Shown piece after piece: positions 46,922-58,604 of a stretch of 64,000 bases of DNA (positions are counted from its first letter, which is position 1; each line of letters begins with the position of its first letter). The position numbers were made by a program, and so were the translations under genes. The stretch comes from Benincasa hispida (lineage: Eukaryota; Streptophyta; Magnoliopsida; Cucurbitales; Cucurbitaceae), in NCBI RefSeq assembly GCF_009727055.1, contig NC_052350.1, forward strand, positions 40,906,372 through 40,970,371, read 5' to 3'. The notes below the pieces were generated by a model. The model was not told the DNA's origin, did not search any database, and saw only the letters and a program-made list of their open reading frames with translations.

Positions 46922-47653
46922 GGAAATAGACCATCAATATAAAATTACATATGGTTTTGTACTTGGAAGGTGATTTCTTTAAGTGATTTCGCGAGTGATT
47001 GTCTAAGATTTTAATTTCACGGTAAATATTATGTCAAAAAAGAAAAAAAAAAGTTAAAAAATCCTTCTATATTCTTTCTAGGGCTTCTATAATCTCAATT
47101 TCAAAGTTTATTCTTCCTCTAAAATGTATATCCCCTTTTCCTATCTCCATTATGTTTTCAAAAAATCTCTTCATAGTCGGGGATTTTCAAAAATAAAAAA
47201 TAAAGAAAATTATTTACACAAAATAAAAAAATTTTAATCTTCTTTCATAGAGATTGATAGAGGTTGATAGAAGTCTATCAATGTTAATCAGTATTTTTTT
47301 TTATTATTTTTGCAAATAGTTTGACATTTTTTCTATATGCAAAAACTTTCTTTCTTGGTCTCTATTTCTTTCTCTCTCTACAATTTCTATTTCCCTTTAA
47401 TGTATTTATTCTTTTTCTTTCTTTTCTCAAAATTGTGTGTTCCTCCTTTGAAGTTTATCTTTCTAAAATTTCTCATATACCTGTTTTGTTTCATTGATTA
47501 AAAATCTCTCTCTAGTTTTGAATTTTCTTTTGTCCCATTCTAAAATTTTTGCGTATCTTTGTCTTAAACATTAATTTTTCTATAGCTCTCTATTTTTTCT
47601 ATCTTAAATTTTATTTCCCCCATAATTCTTTACTTTCTTTCCAACTATGTTTA
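46922..47653. other. intergenic, T-rich, no gene seen
   Basis: Contains 'gattgatagaggttgataga' at 47250-47270, related to the hairpin phrases at 37500. Otherwise pyrimidine-rich low-complexity sequence. Confidence 0.45.
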
Positions 47654-47658
47654 TCACC

Positions 47659-48013
47659 TATTGATGCAAAATTTTGACTAAGAGAAAATGTACATGACTT
47701 TTACGTGATAATAATGGTAAAATTGTAATTTTGGAGAAGAAAGAGCTTGTAAAACAAAGAAGAATGACGCCGATGCCTAAGTCAATAAGAGAATTGTAGA
47801 ATAGAGAAGAAATCAGAAGTTTAAGTTATCTCATATAGAGTCATGATGTCCATTTGTAAGGGATTTGATCTAAGATTTTATCTTAATCCTACTAAGGTTA
47901 GGATATGAGTTTCCTAATCCCTAGTAAGGATCAAATCTCATATAATATTATATTATTTCATATTATATTGATTTTTGGCTTTATTTTACTAGGTCAAAAT
48001 CCACTTCTCAACT
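47659..48013 (-). repeat. left LTR of the 3.9-kb element
   Basis: Shares 'taatcctactaaggttagga', 'atatgagtttcctaatccct' and 'gatcaaatctcatat' with 51242-51561. Confidence 0.65.
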
Positions 48014-48448
48014 TAGGCCACACTCCTAAGTTTGATTGCAAACCAACTACCACTAGTTGTGTGCATTTATGCAAACTTAGAGTATTGCTCTAGCCTTTAT
48101 TGCTCCTTTAGTTGTTTTGTTTTCCTTATTATATGGTGTACTTTCCTTATTATACGTGTACTGGCCTAATTTCATGCTAGTATAACCATATTCCTTATTA
48201 TGAGCGTACTAGTTGTTCCTGTAAGTATAGTTATGTCGCATTTGGCACTTCCGAGATCATTCTCGAATCTCTGGCCATGCTGGGAATATTTAACCAAGCT
48301 TTTTTTTAAGTCTTGATTAGGTTTCGCCCCACATTCATCATAACTAAGCAGCGTTAAGTGCAAAATTTATGTCATACTCGTTCTTTTCTCGAGGAGCATG
48401 GATACACGAACTTGACTTTTCGTCAATCAAGGATCATTCCTCTCTTCT

Positions 48449-49095
48449 TATGGATGGCAACGGGGCCGAGGTGGGGCGTGGATGCATTCCCATCCTCGTC
48501 CCCGTGGGGATTTTTAATCCCCGTCTTTGTCCCATTTCCCGTTTTGGGGATCGGAGATTCGGGTCCTCGTGAGAAAAAATCCTCACTTTTTATTTTATTA
48601 TTTTATTATTTAAAGTTAACTAAAATTAGTATTTATATTGAAATTGTGAATTTTATGTAACAAGTTAAAATTATTGTTAGATATGTTTGTTTAAATTAAC
48701 CAATTAAAAAGTATTTTTAATGTTTTTTATTATATTAAAAAGTTAAAATTAAAAAAAAATAACTGAAACAGTAGCTTCAAGTTGTTGTTTTAGTAGTTTT
48801 TATATATATATAAATTAGAAAAAAATTATAATTAAAAGTAGCTTTTATATGGTTTCAGTTTTTTTAATTATTATTATTATTATTATTATTATTGTTATGT
48901 ATGTTAGTAATTAAAAAAATTGGGATGGAGGTGGGGATCGGGTTTGGGGTCGGGGACGGTACGGGGATCCCCTTCTTGTCCCCGACCGAGGACCCGATTT
49001 AAATCCTTAGTTTGACGACCATACCCGGAAAACTGAGGATTCCCCGCCCCAATTGGGTCAGGGGCCCGACCCCGCAAGGAATTTTGTCATCCCTA
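48449..49095. mobile_element. hAT-type MITE with GC-rich 'cccc' ends
   Basis: Starts TATGGATGGCAACGGGGC and ends ..GTCATCCCTA, with 8-bp flanks TCTCTTCT (48441-48448) / CCTCTTCT (49096-49103). Both ends are GC-rich (ccccgtcc/ggggacgg) around an AT-rich middle with a TTA microsatellite at 48868-48893. The frames at 48358-48660 are shadows. Confidence 0.8.
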
Positions 49096-51241
49096 CCTCT
49101 TCTTGCGACACGCCCAATCGTGAGTGTTGATTAGATCGTCATTGTATCTAATCAGTTCCTTAATTTTCATCCTCATGCACTTAAGCAAAGTTAATCTACC
49201 TATCTTTTACGACGAACTTCAGCATATGTCTTCAGTCTGACCTCAGGTAGACCATAGATTTTGGATTTTGGATTTGGTTAAATGTCTGCACGGTGGCCAG
49301 CCCCCAGTTCTTTTTTTTTTTTTTTTTTTTTTACTCAGATAATTGTTCAAGTCCCAATTCGATTCCTCGTGACAATTTTCCCTTTAGTTAATAATTAAAT
49401 TTCTAGCTCCTAGTTGTTGAAAAATACTTTATAATCTCCTGCATCCAAATACTTTATTTATAAGAAGTTGTGTTGATTCACATATTCTTTTGTACCATCT
49501 TTATGTATTTTCTATAATTCGTGATATATGCAAATTGACTATTGAATTGAAGTATAGCATCAAAAGTAAAACTTATCTTGTGTTTTGCAATTTTGTAGAG
49601 GTATTTAGAGTTGAGGCTTTGAGATTTGCTCCAATGATTATTGTCTCAAACTGGTTGTGATCTTGAATTCTAAATGAATTATCATCATCTCCCGTGCCTA
49701 AATCTTGTGTCATATCTATTATGGCTTCAACTTCATCGATGTAGAGAGGTATTGATTTTCCCTTTTGATTTCTTTACCCTCGACGACAATTTTCTGGTAA
49801 TCTCTACGTTACATTATCTTTGTCAATAAATATAGAACTTCCAAGCCAAAACTTTATAAATTGACCGACTTTTGAAATTATATGGTAGAATATTTGTTAG
49901 ACATCAACTTGATTTGAATATATTCCTATCATTGGTGCAACAAAGATTTCTTCAAATTTGTCTATAAAAATTGCTAAATGTTGCCGACGTTTTTATATCG
50001 TCATAGTAATCTTCAAATTCACATTATGCTCATCTTAAACCATTTGGAGTAGAGATTCATAGGTGTAAAAGCAAGAGAACTTCATCCTTCTGAAACTTTT
50101 TGCCTCTCTCAATCTTTTTTTAGAATGTAGTTCAATAGTTACACTAGTGAATCTCTACTACGTTAATACACACTTAACACCCTCATCATATCCCACTCCC
50201 ACTTACTCATTAGTATTACAATAAGTACAAAGGGGAAGACGAATCTTTCCCTCCTTTTTTATGGTGTGGATCAGTAGGTGCACCAATGTATTTCACTAAA
50301 TGGACACACACTTAACATCCTCATCATATCCCATTGAGTTCTCAAATCTAACTTCATCAACAAAGATTTACATCTTACCCACATCTTCTTCTAAACTCAT
50401 GAGTAAAGCTTCAAACTCATAACTTTCAACGACAATGAGAAGTTGATTGTAGTTTGAAATCCTCAGATTGTAACAAACTTCTGCTTCTCTTGTGGCTAAT
50501 CCAACTTAGGCATTTTGAATTCTATCGTCATCAAGCAACATTCTGAATTTGTCATGTCCTTCGCTCCGTCAGAGTTGAACAGCCATGATCTTTCTTTACT
50601 CCTTTGGAAAGTTATCATTGAAAATTCTCCTCAATGATAATTTTCCAGTGATCTCCAAGTTGTTTAAAATTTTGCCCCAAAATTTTCTGACAACGGTATA
50701 CCAAGTTCATGGCATTACACATTTTACTCTTCATGTTGTAATGTACTCTTATCTCGATAGAATGCTCATGATGATGAGAGTTATGATAATATGATAGTGT
50801 AATGTTTCATAATTCATATTGATTCAAGATTTGCTCCAAATTGTGCTTGTCCATTTGAAGTCCCTGCTTGCTGCTTCCTATCGTCGTCGTTCGCAGTTAC
50901 TGCATAAGATGAATATCGTGGCTGAAGATGAGAAGTTGGGGGACAGTAGTCTGCGTCATGAAAGGGGAAATAGATAACTTCAAGGTCTTGCTTTTTTGTT
51001 TTTTTTTTTTTTTTAAAAAATAAACCAACCCCCAATTTCTTGGATTAGAGACACGGGGATCTAATTCGGCCATGGCTTCCTTAGTCATGGAGATTTGATT
51101 CTCTCATAACTTCTGCCATCAAAATTTCTTACTTGACAAAATCATGAGAACTAATTCATCCTAGTCTCTATTTCTTCGTTTCGCAAAGATTCTGAAATTT
51201 GTATTGGTAGATCACTCTCGTACCCCACATACGATGCCAGT

Positions 51242-51561
51242 TGTTAATGCCAAATTTTACTAAAGAAAAACGTTTTGCCAAGAAAAAAATACATCTAGCT
51301 TTCAGGTAACAATTTTGTAATTTTTGGGATCGGTAAAACAAAGGAAATCACTGTCCCAAACAAAGGAAAAAGGATTTTGATGACTAAGTAAGATAATTGT
51401 AAAATAGAGAATAAGTTCGAAGTTTAAGTTACTTTATCGAATTATGATGGTCTATTTATCTTAATCCTACTAGGATTAGGATATGAGTTTTCTAATCCCT
51501 ATTAAGCTACGATCAAATCTCATATTATTTTATATTATATTCTTTTTTCGCCTACTCAACA
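51242..51561 (-). repeat. right LTR of the 3.9-kb element
   Basis: See the element at 47659-51561. It is shared with the duplicated segment, reappearing at 58826-59145 without the rest of the element. Confidence 0.65.
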
Positions 51562-52331
51562 CCACCTATTTTTTTTTCCTCCCAATGGTAATGCTTCTTT
51601 TAATATTTTGATGATTCTAAAGTTACTTGTGAAAACATACAGTAATCATAAATTACCATTTTTAATGAAATTAAGATATCTTTTACAAGTGTGAAATAAT
51701 CAAATATTAAAAAAATTATAATAAAATGCTATATATATATAAAAGACAACTCCATTATTATGCTTGAGAAATTATTCAATACTTAATTTGTGTATTAATC
51801 ACCTTAAACTTGTACAAAACTTGATACTATTGATAGTAAATTCACAAATATTTTTACGTTTTTTTTTTTTGTTATAATTAGTAGTTAAATTAGAAAAAAA
51901 AAAATAGATAGAGGGTAGAAATATTTCTTCAGAATATTTTACTTTTAAAATTGTAAAGCTATTGATATAGACTTATAGTTTTAGATATTTTAAATCTATA
52001 TAATCAATAATATATTCTTTTTTGTTTTAAAAAAACTATAAATCTCAGTATGATTGAAGTAAATTTCACAATTTTGAGTCGTGTGTTACTAATTTTTTCG
52101 AAAGAGAGAACAGAAAGAGAGTTTGTTTGAAAAAAAATATGGAAAAGCGAGAGAGGGGAAGTGGAAAAGTGAGAGTGTGGGAAGGGAAAGAGTTAAAAAA
52201 TTGATAAAAATAATAAAAGATGAAAGAGAGAAAAGGTTGATGGTGTAGAGTAAAGAAAAAGTATAGTGTGGGTCTCGTGTAATTTGTAAAATACCACATA
52301 TCTTAGGATCAATAGATTATATGATTGGGTG

Positions 52332-52955
52332 TAGAGATGTCCAAGAAAACTCATGAGGTCGGGACCCGCGGGAACCACCCCAAATGGGGTAGGAATCCTC
52401 AATATGGGAAATAAGGGAGGGAGTGAGGAATTTTTTTTTTTTCATTTCCAATTCGGGGTCAGGAACCCCGTCCCGCCCCAACTTTTGTATATATATATAA
52501 ATGTGTAAACTTTGTTAGGATAATTAGGGAGGTTTTAATTATTAAGTTTAAGACTTTATTACTTTAATTCCTTAGATATTGTAATATTTAAGATAAGATG
52601 TTTTAATTGTTGAATTTTAATTTATAAAAATTATGAGAATTTAACTTTTTAATTATATCTTTTTAAATTAAATGTGTATTATTATTTTTATTACCAAAAT
52701 TGATAATATTTTATTCAAATGAAAGTCGTAGTGGATATGTTTAAGGAATTGTTAAAAATATATATTTAATTGAGATTAAAAAAATTGTTAGAAAAAAATG
52801 ACGACGGAAAATTTTTCCCGTGGGGAACCCAATCCTTGTGAAATCCACACCCCGTTCCCTGCGAGGAAATTCACGGGGACAAAGAATGGAATAGGGGGCG
52901 GGGACGGGGACGGAGAGGGCTTCTCTGTTCCCGCCCTGCCCCATGGACATTTCTA
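52332..52955. mobile_element. hAT-type MITE with GC-rich ends, second
   Basis: TAGAGATGTCCA .. TGGACATTTCTA terminal repeats with 8-bp flanks ATTGGGTG (52324-52331) / ATTGGATG (52956-52963). Same build as 48449-49095. The frames at 52193-52402 and 52741-52950 are shadows. Confidence 0.82.
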
Positions 52956-53070
52956 ATTGGATGTAATAAAAAAAGGTCTAAGCATACACAAGTGGTCAAA
53001 TATTTGAATCCTTTAATTTCAAATTTTATTTACAAAAATAAAAAGTAAAAACTACTACTTTAGTTCTTAT

Positions 53071-53706
53071 CTATGAAGCACAAATACTTCATGTGAGACA
53101 AAGAATCTATATTAGACACGTATCGGATACCAATACTTCCAGATACTTTCCAAATACGTATCTGACACACGATTTGACGTATCTATTTTTATGCTTACCT
53201 TTTCTAAAAGAAAAAAAAAATAAGCAACCCATCTTATCTTTTTCAATCTAAAACTAGGCAGCTTATTTGAAAAGCTCACTACTCGAGTCCAAAACTAAAA
53301 GAGAAAAAAAAAATGAAAAATCAAACCCTAGAATCATCTAATCTTCATCTTCACATTTGAGTCCCCACAAAATCTACCAAAATATAACTCGAATATATTC
53401 AATAATTCAATGAAAAAGATCTTCGTTTATCTTCATACTTCTCTCTCTAATCTTCTTCTTCTCTGATATGAATCACTTTTCTATTGCATTTTATTGACTA
53501 TTTTACTTCAACATCTTAGATGTTATTTTTTGTATTGCATTTCAATGTTTGTGTACTATTGTCATTAACTTGTATGCTAAATTTATCTATATACTATTTT
53601 TTTTAAGAAAAAAAAATGTATCTTCAACGTATCAGTATCCTAGTTTTTTAGAAATTGACGTATCGTCGTATTCTATCGTATCTGTATCCGTGTCTATGCT
53701 TCATAG
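53071..53706 (+). mobile_element. hAT-type element of the 12.2-kb family
   Basis: CTATGAAGCACAAATAC .. TGCTTCATAG ends with flanks GTTCTTAT (53063-53070) / GTTTTTAT (53707-53714). Inverted relative to 12253-13145, with one copy of the block that is doubled there. Confidence 0.82.
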
Positions 53707-53720
53707 GTTTTTATACTTGG

Positions 53721-54050
53721 TTTTTGTTCATTTTGGTCCCTCTACTTTCAAAATGTTCATTTTTGTCTGTATACTTTCAATTTTAGTTCATTTTGATCAT
53801 TGTACTTTCAACTTTGGTTCATTTTGGTCATTGAACTTTAAAAAGCTGACCATTTTTTTTTTCAAAAGTGAAAATGAACGGACTAAAATGAGAACTTTTT
53901 AAAAGTATAAGGACTCAAGTGAACTAAAATTAAATGTACAAGAATTCAAATGAACATTTTTAAGGAAGAATGACCAAAATGAACCAAAGTTGAAAATATA
54001 TGGACCAAAATGAACATTTTGGAAGTGTAAGGACTAAAATGAACCAAAAT
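53721..54050. repeat. fold-back repeat of 'ttcattttggtc' units
   Basis: The left side repeats 'ttcattttggtc..tactttcaa'; the right side repeats the complement 'ttgaaa..ggaccaaaatgaac'. It forms an imperfect hairpin with internal repetition. The 117-residue frame at 53549-53902 is a shadow. Confidence 0.7.
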
Positions 54051-54866
54051 AAAAAAAATATATTGGGACTAAAGTAGTATTTAAAAAAAAAAAAAAAAAA
54101 GTTATTCCCTACCCAAACAAGGGCATTATTTCCAAGGTTGAATTATATTTTTGCCCTTAAACTATATATGAACGTTCTATTTTGTCCTTGGAAGGATTTG
54201 GAAATTTCAAATATACCCATCAACTCTTGAATTCTTTGGAGGATGTCATTTCAGATGAAAGATGTTGTTAGTTAGAAAGTTCGACATACATAAATGTAAA
54301 GTGCCACGTGTATGTCTTATATTTGTGGTTAAATATCATTTTTATTTTTTTACACAATATGTCGCCAGTGGTGACATCGAACTTCTCATCTTAAAATTGA
54401 TAGTACATAGTTAATATCAGTTAAATTATGTTCTCTTTGATGGAACATTTTGTCTTTTTAAATGCAAGTAAAATTGAAACTTTATGGTTATTTTTTATTT
54501 ATTTTCATTTTTTTTTTTTTGTACAACTAAAACTTCATGGTAAAACTATATATGAGTTTATTCAACTTGATCATTGGACTACACAAAAGGAAGTTTTTGC
54601 ATAATTTTGAAAGAATTTAAAAGTTGAAAGGTATATTTAAAAATATAGGTCCCGTCTGATAACCATTTGATTTTTTGTTTTTGTTTTTGAAAATTAAGTT
54701 TATGTCTTCCACCTTCAAATTTCTTTTTTTATTATCTACTTTTTATCAGTGATTTAAAAAATCAATTCAAAATTTGAAAACGGAAAAAAGTAGCTTTAGA
54801 AATTTTAAGGGAGTTCAATAGTTAAAAGTATAATTTATCCACGTTTTTAAAACATGGAGTATTAAA

Positions 54867-55159
54867 GCCCCGTTTGGTAACTTTTTTTTTTGGTTTTTGA
54901 AAATTATATTTACTTTATCTCTATTTCTTACAATAATTTGCATATTTCTTAAGTATAATAATTGAATTCTTAGTCAAATTCCAAAAACAAAAACAAGATT
55001 TTAATTTTTTTTTTTTTTGTTTTCAAATTTTAGTTCGATTTTTTAAATCATTGGTAAAAAATAGATAACAAAAGAAATAATATGGAGATAGATGTAGTGT
55101 CTATAGACTTAATTTTTTAAAAAAAATAAAATAAAATAAAATGATTAACCAAACGTGGC
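54867..55159. mobile_element. MITE with GCCCCGTTTGGT ends
   Basis: GCCCCGTTTGGTAACTTTT .. AACCAAACGTGGC, inverted ends of about 14 bp with an AT-rich centre. Target duplication unclear. A partial relative starts at 54651 (gtcccgtctgataaccattt). Confidence 0.6.
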
Positions 55160-55267
55160 TTAATTTTCGTCTATTGATAATTTTATAGTTACAGATTTGA
55201 CGTTAACACAATATAGGTGGCATCAAAGGTGGATCTACTAAGAGATTGGGGCACGTACCTTCAAGTG

Positions 55268-55302
55268 ATGATGTGTTTTATATATATATATATATATATA
55301 TG
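55268..55302. repeat. TA microsatellite at the end of duplication copy 1
   Basis: A run of tatata; the same run in copy 2 is interrupted by the N gap. Confidence 0.85.
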
Positions 55303-57404
55303 ATCTTGTATTAAATATAAAATATATGTGACCTTAATTCGATACAAATTAGACTAGGCAAGGCAAGAAAATCCTCCCCCAGTGTTAGTACAAAGCTCAA
55401 TCCTTGACTGGTCATCTTTTTTCTTTTTTAACATACATATATTTCTTTCATTATTTTAATTTTTCAATATCTATATTTGAATATTATTTTAATTTTCAAT
55501 TTTTTTTTGTAAAGCAATCATTTTCATTTTCTTGAGAAATAATTTCCAACTTTTTAATGTGAGTTGAACTTATTAACACAACTAATAAATTCTTAAATTT
55601 TTAATTTTTTGACTATATATCTGAATGTTTAATAGCTATACAAACTTTTAATTATATATGTAAAGATGTAAAATAAAATATTTTAAATATTTTAAAATTA
55701 ACCATTTTAGTAGACAAAAAAATATATTTTTGTGTGAACCTTATATTTTCAATTTTATAGTTAATATTTATATTATAATTTAATATATAATATAATATTT
55801 ATTTTTTTGACATTGGTAAAAAAACTATTAGATGCAAAATTCATATTTTAATAATCTATTAGGATTCAAAAGTCTAGAATTCATGAACCTATTACATATT
55901 TTTTTAGGTTGAAAAAATGACACCAACGACCTATTTTTTGAGGGTCAGAGATCTAATCCATCTTTTAATATATTTTTTTTTCATCAGCATATGATGGAAT
56001 TACTAAAATGACCCAACTTTTAAAAATCTAGGTTTTTCCCTTTCTTCTCAAGCCGTTGCCGCCTTCCTTTTTGTTTGTTTTTCGTTCTACAAAATGAGCC
56101 ACAAGAGAGGAAGATGGAGCATGACGGTCAAGAAATTTCTTCGTTCTTAGTTTTGCAAATGAGTCGTGAAAGATGAAGCATGAATTGGAGCAAAAACAAA
56201 TAGTAAGAGGAAGAAGTGAGCGTGAGACCGAGGAAGAAGCAAGAAGAAGAATCCAAAAAAATGAAAAAAAATAGAAGAAAAAATTGCAGTTGTGTCTGAT
56301 AAAAAACGGGAGGAAGAAGAGAAAGGAAGAAGTGAGGAGAGAAAGGAATGTATTAGATTTCATGGGAGTGTCAGGCCCTTGTGTACGTTTTGCAATCCAA
56401 TGGGTATTTTCACATGTGGTTGACTTCAGTAGAAGGTCATTCTTTATTATTTGTTAAATTTGGGTCAAATTTCAGTCAGAGATTATCTAATTTTCCTTTA
56501 AAGTTCAAGAACCATATAAAGACACAAATATAGAAGTTTCATAGGTTGAACTTCTATAACTTTGTATAAATTTGTACCCTTATGGTGAAGTTCTAGACAC
56601 ACCATTGGGTGAAGTGGTATTTTCGTTATATTACATAAAATAAATAAAATATAAAGCATATCAACCAAAAATCAATAGTATGAACATGTGAATATTATGT
56701 TAATAATAAAAGTTTTAATTTATCTAATGTTAAATTACAAATTAGTCTTTGAACTACATGTCTAATAAATATACGAACTTGTGTTTTAAAAATCTTTCAA
56801 ACATAAAAAATTGTCTCAAAAGTCTCTAACTAAAATACATTCCAAATTTATGATACATTCCAAATTTCAATTTTGTAACTGAAATACTTATTTGGCAATT
56901 TAAAAAATTCCCAAAATTGTTGAACACAATATTAGGAGTTGAACATCATCGTAATAGACAAAAATTTTTCTTTAATAAATTCGTTAATTAAAAAAAGAAA
57001 TTGAATATGTCAAGAACCAATTAAAAATAAAATCAAAAGCTATTGATGGACCTCATCAAGGTGTCAAATGATCTATCAACGGCCACGATTTATTGATATT
57101 TCAAAAAAAAGTTGTCTAAACTAATTTTTTCAAATATGTATATGATGGATTTAGGGGAAAGTAGAAAGGATACAACAAACCAAACTGGAAGAAATCAATT
57201 GGTTCAACATGGTTTGTTTTGTTTTGTTTTCTAATCATGTAATTACAGTTCAGTTCTAACATTATTTCGAATTTCTTCATGTAATTATAGTTCAGTTCAA
57301 TTTCCCTACAAATAAAATCAAATTAAACTAATGTACACTGCTGGCAAGAACATTAGGGAGACAATATCCATTTTGAACTTTAAATTTACTTGTAATCAAG
57401 GTTT
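55303..57404. other. AT-rich intergenic, no gene seen
   Basis: Only low-complexity sequence. The 111-residue minus-strand frame at 56028-56363 is the complement of a purine-rich (gaagaa) run, made of F, L and S, with no family resemblance, so I do not call it. Confidence 0.5.
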
Positions 57405-57418
57405 AAAATGTCGATTTT

Positions 57419-57525
57419 GTACTAATAAGAGCGTAGCTCAACTGGCAAACTATTCATAGTATTAACTTCGTGGTTTGAGGTTTGATTCCCTCATCCCACA
57501 CTTTAATTACAATATTTTTCAAAAA
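57419..57525 (+). mobile_element. tRNA-derived SINE, short
   Basis: 'gcgtagctcaactggcaaac' has an A box and 'ggtttgattccc' a B box, at normal tRNA-like spacing. It ends in an A-rich tail and is flanked by AAAATGTCGATTT (57405-57417 and 57526-57538). About 107 bp. Confidence 0.65.
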
Positions 57526-57539
57526 AAAATGTCGATTTC

Positions 57540-58571
57540 GATGAGAATATTGAAGTTTTACTTTTACAATAAAATATTGATTTTAATGAAATTTTTGAAA
57601 AAAAATTATAAAGTTCAAAAATTCAAAAAATAAACTTGAATTAATAAATAGACATTTTATGATTTTAAAACTAGTTAACATGTCTATTATTTATATTATA
57701 TTTACATTAGTAACATTTTGTTGTTTATTTTTTATGTTTTATAGACTTTTCTACAGTACATCGATTTACTCCCATATCGATGTCGAACCTAGGAAAACAT
57801 GGAAATATCGACATGTTGATGGAAACTTAATACTATGATTGTAACTCTAAATTTCAATTTCATCTTATTACTGCATTTTTTATAGTAAAATAGCAGGAAT
57901 TCGAGGCATAGACCTCTGGATAGTTGTTATATCTATAAAAGTACTATTTTTCTAGGCTTAATTTAGGCCCGTTAATAAATTTTTACTGTTGATTATTCTA
58001 TTTTGTAGATATTGAGCATCGAAGAGGTAGAACCAAGCATTTGGAGTCAACTAGGGTTAACTTGAAGCAATTTTGAGGTAATTTGAGCATCTGGATTTCA
58101 AAGGAGGTGAAATGACCAAAATGTCTCTGATTGTAGCGTTGCAACCCTCGCTCAATGCTTCGGCACAACGCTGAAAGACAAAACACATGGATGTAGGGCA
58201 GCGTTGCAACGTTGCCCAAAAGCGTTGCTATGCTACGAGGATGAACGAAGTACCACCAACGCCTTGTTGCAACGCAGGGTCGCACCAAAGTTTCAACGCT
58301 ACTCCAACGCTCGAGGACTGGATCGACAAGAGCGTTGCAACACTATGATCATTGTATAAATAGATTCTTTCTGATTTAGGTAAAAGAGGAGAAGAGTTAG
58401 GTCATCTTAGAGAGCATGTTGCTCAATTTTGGCCATTCTAGGCTAAAACTTATGAGGTTTCCTTTGATTTTGAGTTGTAATTGTAAATCTTGGCATCATG
58501 AGTCGGATTGGATGAACGATTGAAGTGAAAGAACCGGTGAAGGTCCTTGAGCAGATATAGGGATTGGACCC
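57540..58571. other. non-coding stretch with GCGTTGCAA repeats
   Basis: 58130-58340 has several 'gcgttgcaac' words. The style resembles the copia 2 leader near 17700, so this may be a retroelement leader or LTR fragment. The frame at 57998-58288 is not convincing. Confidence 0.4.
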
Positions 58572-58573
58572 AA

Positions 58574-58598
<25 letters not shown>
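58574..58598. repeat. poly-T run at the left edge of duplication copy 2
   Basis: About 25 T. The matching run in copy 1 (50999-51014) has about 16. Confidence 0.85.

Positions 58599-58604
<6 letters not shown>

Larger units (their letters stand above)
47659..51561 (-). mobile_element. non-autonomous LTR retroelement, 3.9 kb
   Basis: Two diverged direct repeats, 47659-48013 and 51242-51561 (TGTTAATGCCAAATTTTACT.. to ..CTACTCAACA), flanked by TCACC (47654-47658) / CCACC (51562-51566). On the minus strand the right repeat is followed by TGGCATCGTATG, a weak primer-site match to TGGTATC. I find no pol motif in the internal 3.2 kb, so it is at best a LARD-like element. A hAT MITE sits inside. Confidence 0.55.
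51015..55283. repeat. 4.27-kb exact duplication, copy 1
   Basis: Equals 58599-62867 at a constant offset of 7584. No base difference was found wherever I compared them, and all predicted frames are identical. Copy 1 begins in a poly-T run and ends in a TA microsatellite. Confidence 0.93.

Noticed and set aside
52066..52402. F/S-rich 77- and 69-residue frames, present twice
   Set aside because: Complement of purine-rich sequence and MITE ends, with no signal or domain. The repetition is explained by the duplicated segment.
53549..53902. 117-residue plus-strand frame, repeated at 61133-61486
   Set aside because: It crosses the end of a hAT MITE and a fold-back repeat. The identical second copy comes from the duplication and is not evidence of selection.
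56028..56363. 111-residue minus-strand reading frame
   Set aside because: It is the complement of a gaagaa-rich run, made of F, L and S with no domain, and is flanked by AT-rich non-coding DNA.
57421..57495. A tRNA gene
   Set aside because: The A and B boxes are present, but the sequence cannot form the acceptor and anticodon stems of a tRNA. A SINE head fits better.
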